The notes: generated by a model not told the origin, from the sequence alone. 64,000 bases of DNA from Lucifuga dentata (GCA_014773175.1 VXCM01000949.1:124001-188000); one strand, 5' to 3'. Shown: positions 12,876 through 23,700, counted from the stretch's first letter. Numbers and translations: made by a program.

Positions 12876-15800
12876 AACACACACACACACACACACATTG
12901 TGTCTGATGACTGATATCTGACTGTCTGCCTTCTTGTCTTCAGGGCAGCTGATTCTGTTCTAACTGGCCATACAGAAAACATCATTGCCTTCCACATGAA
13001 AAACATCTCCAACAGCAAGGACAAAGCTCACCTTCTCCTGGTAGACGCAAAAACACATTCACACACAGACACACACTTTTTATTTTACAGATACTCTCAC
13101 ATATGCCACCACCTTGCGTTTGAATAAATTAATCCTTTTTCTCTCCCTCTGTGTTGAAGAACAATGCAGCTGCAGCCCTCCGAAACGATTCGAAGCCCCT
13201 GCAGCAACCCCCGTCCCTTGCCCAAGATCAGAGCCACCAGCCTGGTTCCAAGCCATCTTTACCTGGCATGGCCGAATCAACCCCAACCCAGCCTTCGAGC
13301 CAAGGAACCCAATCTAGTGTTCTTCCACAAGAAGGGTCCTCCTCTGCAGGCATGGAGTCCAAAAATCTCCCTGGAAGTAGCCCCAGTAACACTACAGCCC
13401 CAGTTGACCAGGCTCCTGTCACCCAACCTGAGGCAGGCCTCAACCCTCCAACAGCAGGTGAAGGAGGGCAGGGAGGGGGCTCTGGTGGGGCAGGACTGAC
13501 ACCCCAGCAGCAGCAACAGCAGCAGCAGTTGGCCCAAGAGCTGTTGAACATGGAAGCCAACACAGAGGGCCTGTCCCAAGAGCAGTTAGAACATCGCCAG
13601 CGCTCGCTCCAGACCTTGCGAGACATCCAACGCATGCTTTTTCCAGATGACCGTGATGCTCCACCACCTGGGCCCCCACAGTCCCATGGTGGACCCCATG
13701 ATGGAGGCCCTGATGGAGCATCCCGGAGGCCAGAGCAGGGCCCCCTGCAGGCCATGATGGCGCAGTCTCAGAGTCTTGGACCACCAGGTGGGCCAGGAGG
13801 CCCTCGCCCACAAGGTCCCCCTTTTGTCCTGCCCCATGGTCCCAGAGACATGCCCCCATTTCCGCAAGATGAATTGGGTCCACACATGGGGGGACCTGGG
13901 GGCTGTGGAGAAGGTGATCAGATGACTCCAGAACAGGTGGCTTGGTTGAAGCTGCAGCAGGAGTTTTATGAAGAGAAGAGGAAGAAGCAGGAACTGCAAC
14001 ACCGTCCACTCCCTCCTGACATGATGATGCATCCTCATGGTCCACGTGGCATGATGCGAGGGCCCCCTCCTCCCTACCAGATGGGACCAGGAGAGATGTG
14101 GGGAGGACCAGGTGGTCCACCAGAGCACTACCAGGAGCGCATGGGCATGGGCCCTGGCCCTGGCCCCAGGGGTATGCCTCCCCACATGCAGAGGATGCCT
14201 GGTTTCTCTGGTATGATGAATCCCGAGATGGAGGGACCCCCAAGGCCTGGAATGGGCTGGCCTGATGACATGCCTCCCCGAATGGGAGATGCTCGAGGCT
14301 TTCCTGGAGGACCTGGGGGAATGTTTGTTGGTCCAGGGGGTCGAGGCGAACGCTTCCCAAATCCTCAGTCAGTCCAGGAGGCAATGTTTCACCAAAGTAT
14401 GGGTGGAGATAAGGGCCTCCCTCCAGGGATGATGATGGACATGCAAAGGATGATGGGGCACCAAAGAGGTGGCATTGAACCTGGTAATGGCATGGGAATG
14501 TTTCCCAGAATGCCTGGTGATGGCCCTATGAGTCCATCCTCCAGGCTCCAGGGAATGGGAGGCAGAGAAATGGGGCCCGAGTTTGGTATGGGGCCAGGAC
14601 CACATATGCATCCTTCCAAGATGAGAGATCCCCCCATGAATATGAGTCCAGATGAGTTAATGAGAATGAGAGGTGGAGGACCTCCAATGGAGAATATGGG
14701 TCCACAAGGCAGGCCCATGCAGGGACCTTCCTTCCCTGAACAGACACAGCCAGGAGACTTTCCAATGGGGCCTGGCCGACCTTTCCCAGGGGGTCCTGGA
14801 GGAATGAGGGGCCCACATGGTGAGCAACCCTTTGGCCCAGAGCACCGATCCACTCCAACAGGAGGTANGAATGAGGGGCCCACATGGTGAGCAACCCTTT
14901 GGCCCAGAGCACCGATCCACTCCAACAGGAGGTAATGGCCGTATCAATCACCTCCCATCTGCTGCTGGCCCTTCACAAGGTCAGAGGAGTCGCAAGCCAG
15001 CAGATCTAAATGTCCAGGCAGGAGGGGGCAACTCCCCCAGCGTCAACACTCTCAAGTCCCCTCCTCTGAGGCAGGTGCAGTCCCCAATGATGGGCTCTCC
15101 TTCTGGAAACCTCAAGTCCCCCCAGACTCCGTCCCAGCTGGCTGGTATGCTCACTGGTCCCACGGGCCCCAGTGCCCCACCAGCTCCTCCAACTTCTGCA
15201 CCAATGAAGTCCCCTCATTCCATGATGGGCTCAGCAGGTGCCTCTCCTGTTCATATGAGGTCTCCTTCTCTTCCCAACCCCTCTCCAGGATGGGCCTCCT
15301 CACCAAAACCACCCATGCAGAGTCCTGGAGTACCCCCTCAAGGTGGCAAGCCCCCCCTCAGTATCACTTCACCAAACTTGATGGGGAACATGGAGCAAGG
15401 TACAGTTTTCATTTTATTATCTTTGTCTGTGTACATCTTTCCTTTCTTTTTAAAACAATAATTTTCCTACCTTTTCAGTGTGTCATTTTCCATTGAAATT
15501 CTTGTTGAGATGGAGATTTTTGTTCTTTTGAAGGGGCATAAAGGTAACAGCTATTTAAAAAAGCACAATCAGTGATTTTCACATTTAACTTTCAACTTTT
15601 TTTAAAAAACAAAAGTTGTCAAATAAACCACTTTATGAATAAAATACTTTAAACGAGCCAATTTGAAGATATAGGACAGAATAAAACATTTTTTAAAAGA
15701 TGATAACGTGGCATTTGTAGGAATAGGACTATTTGGAATGTTATAGTGATTTCTCTGTTTGCTTAATGTCATAGTTTCTGTCATTCACGATTTTCCGCTT

Positions 15801-18009
15801 TTGCAGTGCAGAACACCTTAACCTCTCTCTTTCATGCCTTCACTCTGCCTGTATGCCTGTCTGCCTGTCTTTGCTTTGGCAGAGTACATGTACATGTTGT
15901 ATTGCAATACTTTGTCAGTCCATGTTTTTTCTGTCACCTAAGTTGTGGGAGTTCAAAGGCAGGTGCTTGCTTTAAAGGGATGGGCTCGACACGAGAACAT
16001 TCCCAGAAAGGTGAACACAAGAAAGTGTAAACCTCAGCGGTATGGACTGGACGTGGCTGTAATCTGAATGTAATGCCCATAAACGTGCCACCTGTTTTGA
16101 CTTGAGAGATCCTACATGAGCAGTTGATTTAAAATATAGTAAATATTAGGGTTAGGGTTATGTTATATTGTCTGACTGAGACTATAAAAAAAATCAAACC
16201 TGGGCCTGTTTTCTTCCTTTAAAATTTGTTTATAAATTTGAAAATTCAAATATCCTCCACAACTATGAGATGCTTTACTTATTCAAGTGAGCACATCTGT
16301 ATGTGGGGTTGGGTGGGTTTTGGGCCAGTGGCTCCCCCTTGTGGCCATACTTAGATCAGACTGAGTCTATGTCTGCAGCAGTGCATTGATTTCACCACCA
16401 CAATGTTATAAAATCATGACAGTAGAAAAACATTGTCCCTGATCATGAAAAATGTTTGCATCCTGAGTTTTTTTTGTCTGTCATGTCTTCAACCAGGTGG
16501 TAATGGTCCTCCCTCAGCCCCTCCCTCATCAGGGGCTCCATCTGGCTCAATGTCCCTCCCAGGCAGCGTCCCATCCGGCAGTCCGTACACCATACCCCCT
16601 GAGCCAACGCTATCCCAGAACCCCCTCTCCATCATGATGTCACGCATGTCCAAATTTGCCATGCCCAGCTCCACCCCGCTGTATCATGACGCCATAAAGA
16701 CTGTGGCCAGTTCTGATGATGACTCGCCCCCAGCTCGCTCTCCTAACCTGCCTTCAGTGAACAATAATGGTAAAATGGCTAAAAATATATTTTTTATTTT
16801 AATCTTCAACCACTGGTCTAGTCTTCATTTGATCTGCATCTCAAATATATTTTCTTTTACTAAATACCAGTCACCTTTTCTGTTTTGTTTTACCACGTGT
16901 AGGTATGCCAATGAATCACCAAGGAAATCCACGTATGATGGGACCCGGCAACTCTGGTCCCATGCCTGCCCTCAGCCCTCTGGGTATGAATCCCATGGGA
17001 TCCCAGCCCCTCTCCCATGGAATGCCTCCACAGATGCCCTCTCCCAATGCTCCTAATATGGGCCCTGGCATGATGCCTCATGGCATGATGATACCACCCA
17101 ATCCCCAAGACCCGGGTATGACTAACCCTCAAATGATGCCCCAGGGACGCATGGGTTACCCTCACAGAGGCCAAGCATACCCTCTCACTCAGTCCCCCTC
17201 CCAACAAGGCCCCTTCTCCCCCCACAACGGTCCTGGTCCCCAAGGTTTCCCTGGCCACCCCATGGGCTTCCAGGGAGATGGAGGCCCCATGGGGGGACGG
17301 ATGGGGAACATGCCTCATGNGCCACCCCATGGGCTTCCAGGGAGATGGAGGCCCCATGGGGGGACGGATGGGGAACATGCCTCATGGGGGAGGGGGTGAT
17401 GGAGTAATGTGCAAACCCAATACACCTGGAGGGCCAGAGTTCAACAACATGCAGGGTGGATTCAGTGATGCAGACCTTCATGAGGTGATGCGACCTGGAG
17501 CATCAGGAATTCCCGAGTTTGACCTGTCTAGGATAATCCCATCAGAAAAGCCCAGCCAGACTCTGTCTTATTTCCCCCGAGGTGGAGGAGACAACCCTGG
17601 GGGCAAACCACCTCACCCCTCTGGCTTCCCCATGCAGGGCATGATGGGCGATGGGCCTCCAAGGATGGGGATGTCCATGCAGGGGATGGGGGGAATGCCA
17701 GGGGGGCCTGGCGGGGGAATGGGCCCCCAAGACATGCCAATGGGTAACCCTGGCCACAGCACGATGCGGCCACCAGGATTCATGAGCCAAGGCATGATGG
17801 GTCCACAGCACCGGATGATGTCCCCTGGGGGACCAGGAGGGATGATGCAGGGGAGACAAATGGCCCACCCAGGCCCTGGAGGCTCACCTAATATGATGAT
17901 GTCACTCCAGGGCATGGGCGGCCCCCCACAGCAGACAATGATGATGGGGGGTCAAATGAGGCCGCGTGATATGGACATGGGGTTCAGTCCGGGCCCTGGA
18001 ATGTTCTAA
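7077..18009 (+). CDS. bcl9: bcl9: B-cell CLL/lymphoma 9 protein, Wnt/beta-catenin transcriptional adaptor (8 coding exons)
   Basis: Bcl9 (Legless family) is a nuclear scaffold that binds beta-catenin through HD2 and the Pygopus PHD finger through HD1. Coding exons: 7077-7123, 9608-9921, 11754-11861, 11996-12182, 12944-13040, 13160-15399, 16497-16769, 16903-18009. All junctions are GT-AG and phase-consistent once two 67-nt assembly duplications (near 14868 and 17320) are discounted, giving 1,412 codons; human BCL9 has 1,426. HD1 ([13 protein letters not shown]...) is at about residues 207-244 and HD2 ([16 protein letters not shown]...) at about 389-415. A Met/Pro/Gly-rich body follows, then a near-invariant block with [20 protein letters not shown] and the C-terminal [15 protein letters not shown] motif. 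The start chosen is the Met aligned with human MHSSNPK; an in-frame ATG lies at 6837. BCL9L is the main alternative, but HD2 and the acp6/gja5/gja8 neighbours favour bcl9. Confidence 0.95.
8180..8290. repeat. Probable dispersed fish repeat tail in bcl9 intron
   Basis: The stretch with TTCTTCTTCTACATCC, GTTGGCAAAGCAGC and GTCGCCACCGAC resembles a repeat end I associate with many teleost genomes. The boundaries are uncertain. The rest of the intron 7124-9607 holds CA/TG microsatellites (about 7762-7792, 9170-9190, 9321-9365) and nothing else recognisable. Confidence 0.4.
9608..9921 (+). CDS. bcl9: bcl9 coding exon 2
   Basis: The acceptor is ctctaccag at 9607 and the donor follows 9921 (gtgaaa). 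Phase 2 in, phase 1 out. It encodes [19 protein letters not shown], then a Gln/Gly-rich stretch, a basic [14 protein letters not shown] segment and [10 protein letters not shown]. This matches human BCL9 (SPKSKQEVMVRPPTVMSP ... KGKRERSISADS ... DPGTPNDDS) in order and spacing. Confidence 0.92.
10228..10590 (+). mobile_element. Truncated Tc1/mariner-type transposon relic
   Basis: The sequence from GATCAGCCACAACATTAAAA through the ORF beginning ATGGCCAAGCGTAAGG (10378) matches a very common fish Tc1-like element. The ORF gives [20 protein letters not shown] and on to YQKWSKE, a helix-turn-helix DNA-binding start, then meets TGA at 10525. The catalytic DDE part and the right end are missing, so this is a dead 5' fragment in the bcl9 intron 9922-11753. 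The rest of that intron is AT-rich and featureless. Confidence 0.75.
10378..10527 (+). pseudogene. Transposase N-terminal fragment (49 codons, stop)
   Basis: This is the start of a Tc1-like transposase: basic [14 protein letters not shown], then a predicted HTH ([19 protein letters not shown]) and QKWSKE before a premature TGA. Full-length relatives continue for roughly 300 residues. It is a fossil, not a host gene. Confidence 0.7.
11754..11861 (+). CDS. bcl9: bcl9 coding exon 3: 36-codon BCL9L-like cassette
   Basis: The acceptor is gattatag at 11753 and the donor is gtaagt at 11862. Phase 1 in and out, 108 nt, so it can be skipped without shifting the frame. It encodes a basic Cys/Arg segment ([16 protein letters not shown]), then [17 protein letters not shown]. 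Human BCL9L has a very similar peptide (SKRRCVLERKQPYSG...WCSG...EEDDK) at this position, while the canonical human BCL9 protein has none. Splice-site quality and conserved coding content support a real exon. Confidence 0.85.
11996..12182 (+). CDS. bcl9: bcl9 coding exon 4 (start of HD1)
   Basis: The acceptor is ctccctgtag at 11995 and the donor is gtaagg at 12183. Phase 1 in, phase 2 out. It encodes [12 protein letters not shown], a Ser/Thr-rich linker with RSSTPSH, then [15 protein letters not shown], the first half of HD1, which contacts the Pygopus PHD finger in the family. It aligns with human ECNSADHIKSQDS...KVVYVFSTEMANK. Confidence 0.93.
12944..13040 (+). CDS. bcl9: bcl9 coding exon 5 (end of HD1)
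   Basis: The acceptor is gtcttcag at 12943 and the donor is gtagac at 13041. Phase 2 in, phase 0 out. It encodes [20 protein letters not shown] and then [12 protein letters not shown], the second half of HD1; human has AAEAVLKGQVETIVSFHIQN. Confidence 0.9.
13160..15399 (+). CDS. bcl9: bcl9 large coding exon 6 (HD2, Met/Pro/Gly-rich body), with an assembly duplication
   Basis: The acceptor ends gttgaag at 13159 and the donor is gtacag at 15400. Phase 0 in, phase 1 out after discounting 67 extra bases. It carries ALRNDSKPL, an 8-residue Gln tract (about 13510), HD2 (from 13571), [29 protein letters not shown] and, further on, [17 protein letters not shown]. The reading frame moves from frame 2 to frame 3 exactly at the N at 14868, where 14802-14867 is repeated perfectly as 14869-14934. 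I read this as an assembly error, not a broken gene. Confidence 0.93.
14802..14934. repeat. Assembly duplication inside bcl9 exon 6, 66 bp x 2 around N at 14868
   Basis: 14802-14867 equals 14869-14934. The net insert of 67 nt accounts exactly for the +1 frame change in bcl9 at this point. Confidence 0.97.
15400..16496 (+). other. bcl9 intron 6, nothing recognisable
   Basis: A 1.1-kb intron between the large exon and exon 7. It is AT-rich with short homopolymers, and I see no repeat family, coding potential or RNA gene. Confidence 0.7.
16497..16769 (+). CDS. bcl9: bcl9 coding exon 7 (highly conserved block)
   Basis: The acceptor is cttcaaccag at 16496 and the donor is gtaaaa at 16770. Phase 1 in and out, 273 nt. 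After a Pro/Ser-rich stretch it encodes [18 protein letters not shown] followed by [20 protein letters not shown] and [19 protein letters not shown], almost identical to human BCL9. It is the best single piece of evidence for the gene identity. Confidence 0.95.
16903..18009 (+). CDS. bcl9: bcl9 terminal coding exon 8 and stop, with an assembly duplication
   Basis: The acceptor is ccacgtgtag at 16902 and the stop is TAA at 18007-18009. It encodes [20 protein letters not shown], then (from about 17497) [20 protein letters not shown], and ends GPGMF, as in human BCL9 (which ends NMMF). The segment 17254-17319 is repeated perfectly at 17321-17386 around a single N at 17320; the 67 extra bases shift the frame by +1 and the downstream frame is otherwise intact. 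Bases 17591-17640 also occur, inverted, at 20370-20419. Confidence 0.93.
17254..17386. repeat. Assembly duplication inside bcl9 exon 8, 66 bp x 2 around N at 17320
   Basis: 17254-17319 equals 17321-17386. The net 67 nt again accounts for a +1 frame change. Confidence 0.97.
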
Positions 18010-19402
18010 TCCAACAGAAATCTTGTATCTAGAATGTTCTTAGACAATACACAGGGATGACGTATGGATTGTGGAGGGTATGCAGAAAAATTTGATGGAC
18101 TCAAAGAACAAGAGGAGTAACAGGATGTACCCAGAAATGAACGGTATGGCGCAAACCAGTCACCTAACAATGTCTTGTGGTGACTATTCCAATGGAGACA
18201 CTCAGACACGCCCAGAGTGGAGTATTTCCACCACAAGAACATTTAATTTTGACTCATTAACTTGAGAATGTATGGGATTGTTGTGCATCAGTTTCACAAA
18301 AACTGTTCTTGTGTTTTTTTGATTATCTGATTATAAAGACAACTTCGACATCAAAGAGGAATCAACGTAACTAAAGTCGGCACAGAGATGCTACATTATA
18401 TGTCTACTTTTTCAAATTTAAAAAACAAAGTTGTCATGAAAAGTGGTATGGAACGAGAAAGGAATAAGAAGACAATTTGTGATTGTGAAGACTTTAGTGA
18501 AACTCCATCTTGTCTCGCTCCATTGTTTTGACTTTCTGTACAGTATATATGTGTGTGTGTGTGTGTGCGCGTGAATGCTTGACAGACTGTATGTTTGTGT
18601 GGTATGTATGTGTGTCTGTATGTATAGGCATTCTATCAGTGACCTCTCAACTCCTCTTACCCAACTTTCATTGGGGGAGGAATGCCCCCTAAAAATACTG
18701 TACTGTTTACCATTGGTGGGCTATTCGAATTTTAGTCTATTTTAATTTCCTTTGTAACTCCAGTGTATAACAAACCAAACTATGACCTCATTAAGATAAT
18801 AGTATTATTAAAAAAGCACAAACATGGACCGTCTGCAGAAAGCGTCTTCTTTCTCCATTTTTACCATTGAAAGCGACACTTAAATGTGAGGATCCTGCAG
18901 CTTTGCAGCACAAAAATCTTCAGTCCTTTTTAAGTTGTGGATGACATTTAAATCAGTGCTCCAAAACTTTCAGGACTTAACTTTCATCAGCGTGAATATT
19001 ACCGCTAATACCCAGATATGTGCTACGTGTGTGTTCTGCTTCTTTTTCCTGTTGTGTTCCTGTTTCGTTTAGATCCTATTGTTGACTCTGGGTAATAATC
19101 ATTCCCACAGCAATAATCCCCCAAAGTTGGTCAGCAGAATGGGACAGGATTGGTTGAATTCCACAGCAGGTATGCCAGGTATTATAGAACTAGACCTAGC
19201 TAGATCTGGTCAAATTTAGCAAAGCAGGTGTGGTGTCCAGTTGAGACATGCAGACATGTAAAGACTTATTGCTTACCATCCAGTTGACTTCCTCTCTTTT
19301 CTCTATTGTATAAGCTTCATGTGTTTCTCCATTGGCTTTGGTGCAGAATAGCCTACCAGGGCTGTGGTGATGAACTACAAATAAAAGATATTGTTTTGGT
19401 AT
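18010..19402 (+). other. bcl9: bcl9 3' untranslated region (inferred)
   Basis: This non-coding stretch follows the bcl9 TAA. The first convincing polyadenylation hexamer is AATAAA at 19379-19384, followed by GT-rich sequence (about 19420-19434). It contains a TG repeat near 18548-18570. The end point is inferred from the hexamer only. Confidence 0.5.
19379..19384 (+). terminator. Candidate bcl9 polyadenylation signal
   Basis: Canonical AATAAA in the plus strand, 1.37 kb after the bcl9 stop, with a GU-rich tract (tggtgtgtgtgtgtgt) about 35-50 nt downstream. Confidence 0.5.
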
Positions 19403-19721
19403 ATTCATGTTGTCCATGGTGTGTGTGTGTGTGTACACATGGCTTTTGTCTGTTCATATCCCACCAATTATGTGGCCCAGGTGGTGTCTTTGTTGTTTTC
19501 CATGTCAAACCACCCCACTGACATTCAGCTTGAACAATGAGTAAGTCCTACCAACAAGCTGACATTTTATCAGGAGGCACTTAGCAAGAGCTATTTTCAG
19601 AGGACACCACACTTCCAAAATAGTTGTAGCATGTTAACACACTTACATACTACCCATCCAGTGTGCTTTCTAAGCTGTGTGAAGTTTGACTTTACTGGAG
19701 AAGAAAACTGTTGATCCAATC

Positions 19722-20629
19722 TTTATTTTTCCACCATCAATCCAAGTAAAACCTTTATTGCAAATAGTAATTTCACAGAAAATCCCTATCATGAGGTACA
19801 GTGTATTATTACTACACAATATAACTCGTTGTGCGTATTATATTCATGCACCAATCCCCATGGGAAGGCACCTATTACCACTCTTAATATACTGTTAATA
19901 TACTTATTCTACTGTTGTAGAATTCCTTTTCAGCAGTCTCTGCATGGTAAGACGTTTACCCACATGCTAATCTACAATTTCTTTACACATTCAGTGCTTG
20001 TTAATGAACATTACAGTACATGAAATGCTTAGTATTCCCCTGAGGAACAACATGATGGGATATGAAAGATTTGCTTAGCAAAACAACCAAATTGTCAAAA
20101 TCACATCAGCAATAAGGACATTGATGTTGCCATTCTGTCCACCAAGATATACATTTGTCAGTGATCCTCACTCTTGAAAAAATAATAAAGAGTAGCATTT
20201 AAGATAAGCATATTTGAAGCTAAACGTTAAGTGCAACAGTGATGCATTTGTAATCAGTAAACCATCAAGACACCTGTTGAGAAATTGGGTATTGGACAGA
20301 ATCATTTTTACACACAGTATAAAATGACTATTCATACTCATATATATTCAATATTCATTTGGTCAACTTGCCCTGCATGGGGAAGCCAGAGGGGTGAGGT
20401 GGTTTGCCCCCAGGGTTGTTACCTAGATGGAACATCTTAATGCCAGCTATAAATATATGAAATGGGTGAGATGAGGAATTATAGATTTTAAAGTTAAAAT
20501 ATAACACGTAATCTCCATAACTGTATGCAATCTAGGCTTTGTGCTCCTAAGATGAAAAGAGTAACGTATGATTGATGCTGGCTAAAAAGAGCAAAAGCTG
20601 AAGCTGCAAACTTGATGGGTGTTGAGGAT
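19722..20629 (-). other. acp6: acp6 3' untranslated region (inferred)
   Basis: This is minus-strand sequence after the acp6 stop. Minus-strand AATAAA hexamers (TTTATT on plus) are at 19754-19759 and 19722-19727 and set the inferred end. It contains the 50-bp inverted copy of bcl9 coding sequence at 20370-20419. The bcl9 and acp6 transcripts converge here with only about 300 bp between the predicted ends. Confidence 0.35.
20370..20419 (-). repeat. Perfect 50-bp inverted copy of bcl9 exon 8 sequence
   Basis: The reverse complement of 20370-20419 is identical to 17591-17640 in the last bcl9 coding exon (landmarks: GGGGGCAAACCACCTCACCC and CTTCCCCATGCAGGGC). The match stops abruptly at both ends. 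It lies about 210 nt past the acp6 stop, on the strand acp6 is transcribed from. Confidence 0.9.
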
Positions 20630-20758
20630 TTAGAGCTCAGTTGAGCTCGTCTCACAAAGTGACTGGTAGCGTTCAGAGGTCAGGGAGTATTCTGAGAGGG
20701 CCTGTTTGAACTCCTGCAGAGGGCAGTAGACTCCACTACAACCCGGAAGGTGTTGATC
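20630..20758 (-). CDS. acp6: acp6 coding exon 10 and stop
   Basis: Acceptor gtctctacag, 43 codons including TAA (20630-20632). It encodes [20 protein letters not shown] and [13 protein letters not shown]; human has [20 protein letters not shown] and VYTLSPEKYHALC. Confidence 0.92.
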   Translation of the reverse strand, partial: DQHLPGCSGVYCPLQEFKQALSEYSLTSERYQSLCETSSTEL

Positions 20759-23700
20759 CTGTAGAGACAAGCGCCAGTGTTGACAAGTAGCACGGCAAGC
20801 ATCCGCTTTATCAGGTCAATAGAGCATTCCCACCCTTACCTGGCCGATGTATGAGACTTTAACAAAGGGCTCCTTAGTCTGCCGGTGTTGGTGCAGCTCC
20901 AGAGTGATATCGCCAGCGTAAGGAGGCCACTTCATGTCAAAAATCCCCATCGTCAACAGACAGGGAATCAAAGTGGTGTCGTGCACAGAGTATAAGAACA
21001 ACTTCCTGAATGAGAGAGGATTTCCACAAGTCACTCAAACCATCCGAAGACCAAACACACGCACACATAGGCACGTTTTACATGCTAAGCGTTGAGCGTT
21101 GCCGCTGAGCTTGGCATCCAGCGCTCTGCTTGTTTGAGCGGAGTCTAAGCAGGAAGGAACAGGATGCGCTCGTTGCTAATGAAATGTTGACGGTTACCAT
21201 GGACAATCTTTGTACATCCAGGTACAAATCGGGTTTCTGGGTTAAACTGGGTAGCGATATGGACATTGCAACAAAGAAGGCTCTGGCTCCTCTTCTCATT
21301 CAGTAAAGAAAAGCGAAAAAACAGCGAATGTTGAGTCACCATTCTAAACTGCTTGACACAAGTTGTGAGCGTCTCCTCTGTCGCTGTAACGCTTCTGCTT
21401 ACGTGACATGCAGCTGTTCTCTGATTGGTTGCTCATTGGAAAGGTCAGCGTCGGAAAGGTCAAAGTTGAACTTGGTTGAACTTTGAGCACCATGTCAAAA
21501 CGGAGGATGCGAGCATCGCACGGCGCTCAAGGTNGAACTTGGTTGAACTTTGAGCACCATGTCAAAACGGAGGATGCGAGCATCGCACGGCGCTCAAGGT
21601 GGCATGACACGATGTCACCGCTCAGCTCCCAATACACAACAATGTAATGCCCAGGTCAGCACAACACTCAATGCTTATCATGTGAAACTGCATCCTAATT
21701 TTTTACTGACAATTTAAGGTGTGAAGCATGTGTGTGCGCGCTGTCAACTTTTTGACTCGTTGCGTCGCAGCGATGTCTCACAGATAATACAAATAATACA
21801 TATGAAAAGTATAATTTGCTCAGAGNGCGTCGCAGCGATGTCTCACAGATAATACAAATAATACATATGAAAAGTATAATTTGCTCAGAGTCCGGACACA
21901 TTGTGGTTTGGTCCGGATCTGGACTGGAGACCGGATTTTGAGGATAACTGGCATATAAGAAACTCAAAGGAGTCTACCTGTCAGGCTCTGCTGAGGTGCC
22001 CTGTAGATTCTCATCAATGTTAGTTATCATTGTGTGCAGAAGGGGTCCAACACACAACTGCAAGGTCTCCCTGGCATAGAGAAGAAAAAAAAAGAAAAAG
22101 AAAAGAACAATAAAAGCTGCGCTGTAGAACCTGCCAAATGGTTAGGTAAATACTTTTTTATTGACAGAGCACAAAGGATTATTGTTAAACCTGGAATTTA
22201 TCCATTTCATAAGCTCTCCTCTCCTGACTGACTCACCTCTTGCTGTGCTGGTAGACATGGTACATCATGTCCACAGCTCTCTGTTCCACTGTATCCCTCC
22301 AGGTGTCCAGCGCTGGAGGGCAGGGCAGCCCGTGTGCCTGTTAATACGCGGAAACATGACGCAAGCTACATTTTCTGAAAATGTAGCTTGCGTCATGTTA
22401 ACACGCGCAAATGTGACACAAGCTCAATTTTCAGAAACGTTTCTCAAATTTTTGCTAATTGCTTTCTGGTGTGATATTTGCAATTTCTCAATCTTACTTT
22501 TCAAAGCACTACTCTAGGTCTATTGTAGATTTTCTCAAGTGAAGAGGGTGTCAATTTTAACACGCGACTGGATAAAATCTACTTGGACCATATCTGCATG
22601 GACTATAGGGATCAGAGGTGTGTTGCTTTGATTTGTCTGTTGGTTTGAGTTGGTTGTAACTGATAGTAGATGGATCTTTGCATAACCAGAGAGAATGTTA
22701 GTTTCTGCTTAACACTCCAGTTTTCGAGGATGACACCCCTCCTATCTCCTCTTGGATCGTACAGTGTTACCTATTGTGCAAATTAATGAGACAGTGGCGT
22801 AGACATCTACAAAAAAACATTTTCTATTATCACAATTCTGATGCAACTTTGTAAAACGGTAATGAATCTCTTTTTCCAGCAATGAAATTTGAAGTAGACT
22901 AAATTAGAAGCATCTGGAGTTGTTTTCTGTGTCAAATGGGAGTGGATGAGCCTGGGAATTCTGGCAAAACTAATGTGAAAAACATCCTCAATTGTAGCCC
23001 ATGTGTAAAAGCTCACAACTCCAGAAGTGGAACAAGTAACGCTCAATCCTTTTAAGAGTTACATGAGCAACTTGATATTGCTCATGTAACTAACAGCTCA
23101 CTATGTTGCAGCTAAACATGAATTTGGGCAGGATGAGTTTTAATAAAATTCATGTTACGATAGCTTGTGGTGACATCTAATAAAAGATGAATTGTGAGAT
23201 TCCAGTTGTCACCTCTCTGGCAACCATGTCGTCCCTAATGAGGATGAAGTCGATGTGCTGGTGAGCAGCGATGCCCAATGCTTTCTGGATGCTCTGCAGG
23301 TCTGCTGCAATGTCTGGCAGAGTGGATGACTCTGCCCAGAGGTGGCTGCAGAGAACACACACGGTGTCAGCAGCAGAACATAGATACACACTGACAACCT
23401 GTCAGAGATATCTCAACTCTCCTTATACTTTTGCACAACACATTATTTATTCAGTTTTAGGTAGGGAATGCATGGTCTGTTCTGAGCTTGACATGGCTCT
23501 GTGCCTGGTAGGAAAATATAGTCTACAAACCCGCAAGCTATTTTCAGCAGCTTGCATCCGTGGTAGTTAGGATACAGGATTTCAGATTCTGCCTCCGTTG
23601 TCAATATAGGCACAATTTCTTTAGGTGGACATATAACAGGAATAATATTACAAAAACAGATGGCAGCAGGCGTGGCATTCAATAATAAAATAAATAACAC

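Noticed and set aside
13228..14951. Long open frames on the minus strand across bcl9 exon 6
   Set aside because: They are shadows of the GC-rich, Met/Pro/Gly-coding plus strand; they have no splice context and no recognisable domain.
16890..17915. Minus-strand open frames over bcl9 exon 8
   Set aside because: Same reason: antisense of repetitive proline/glycine codons.
13160..18009. bcl9 as a pseudogene because of two frameshifts
   Set aside because: Both shifts coincide with single-N, perfect-duplication assembly joins, and all other features of the gene are intact.
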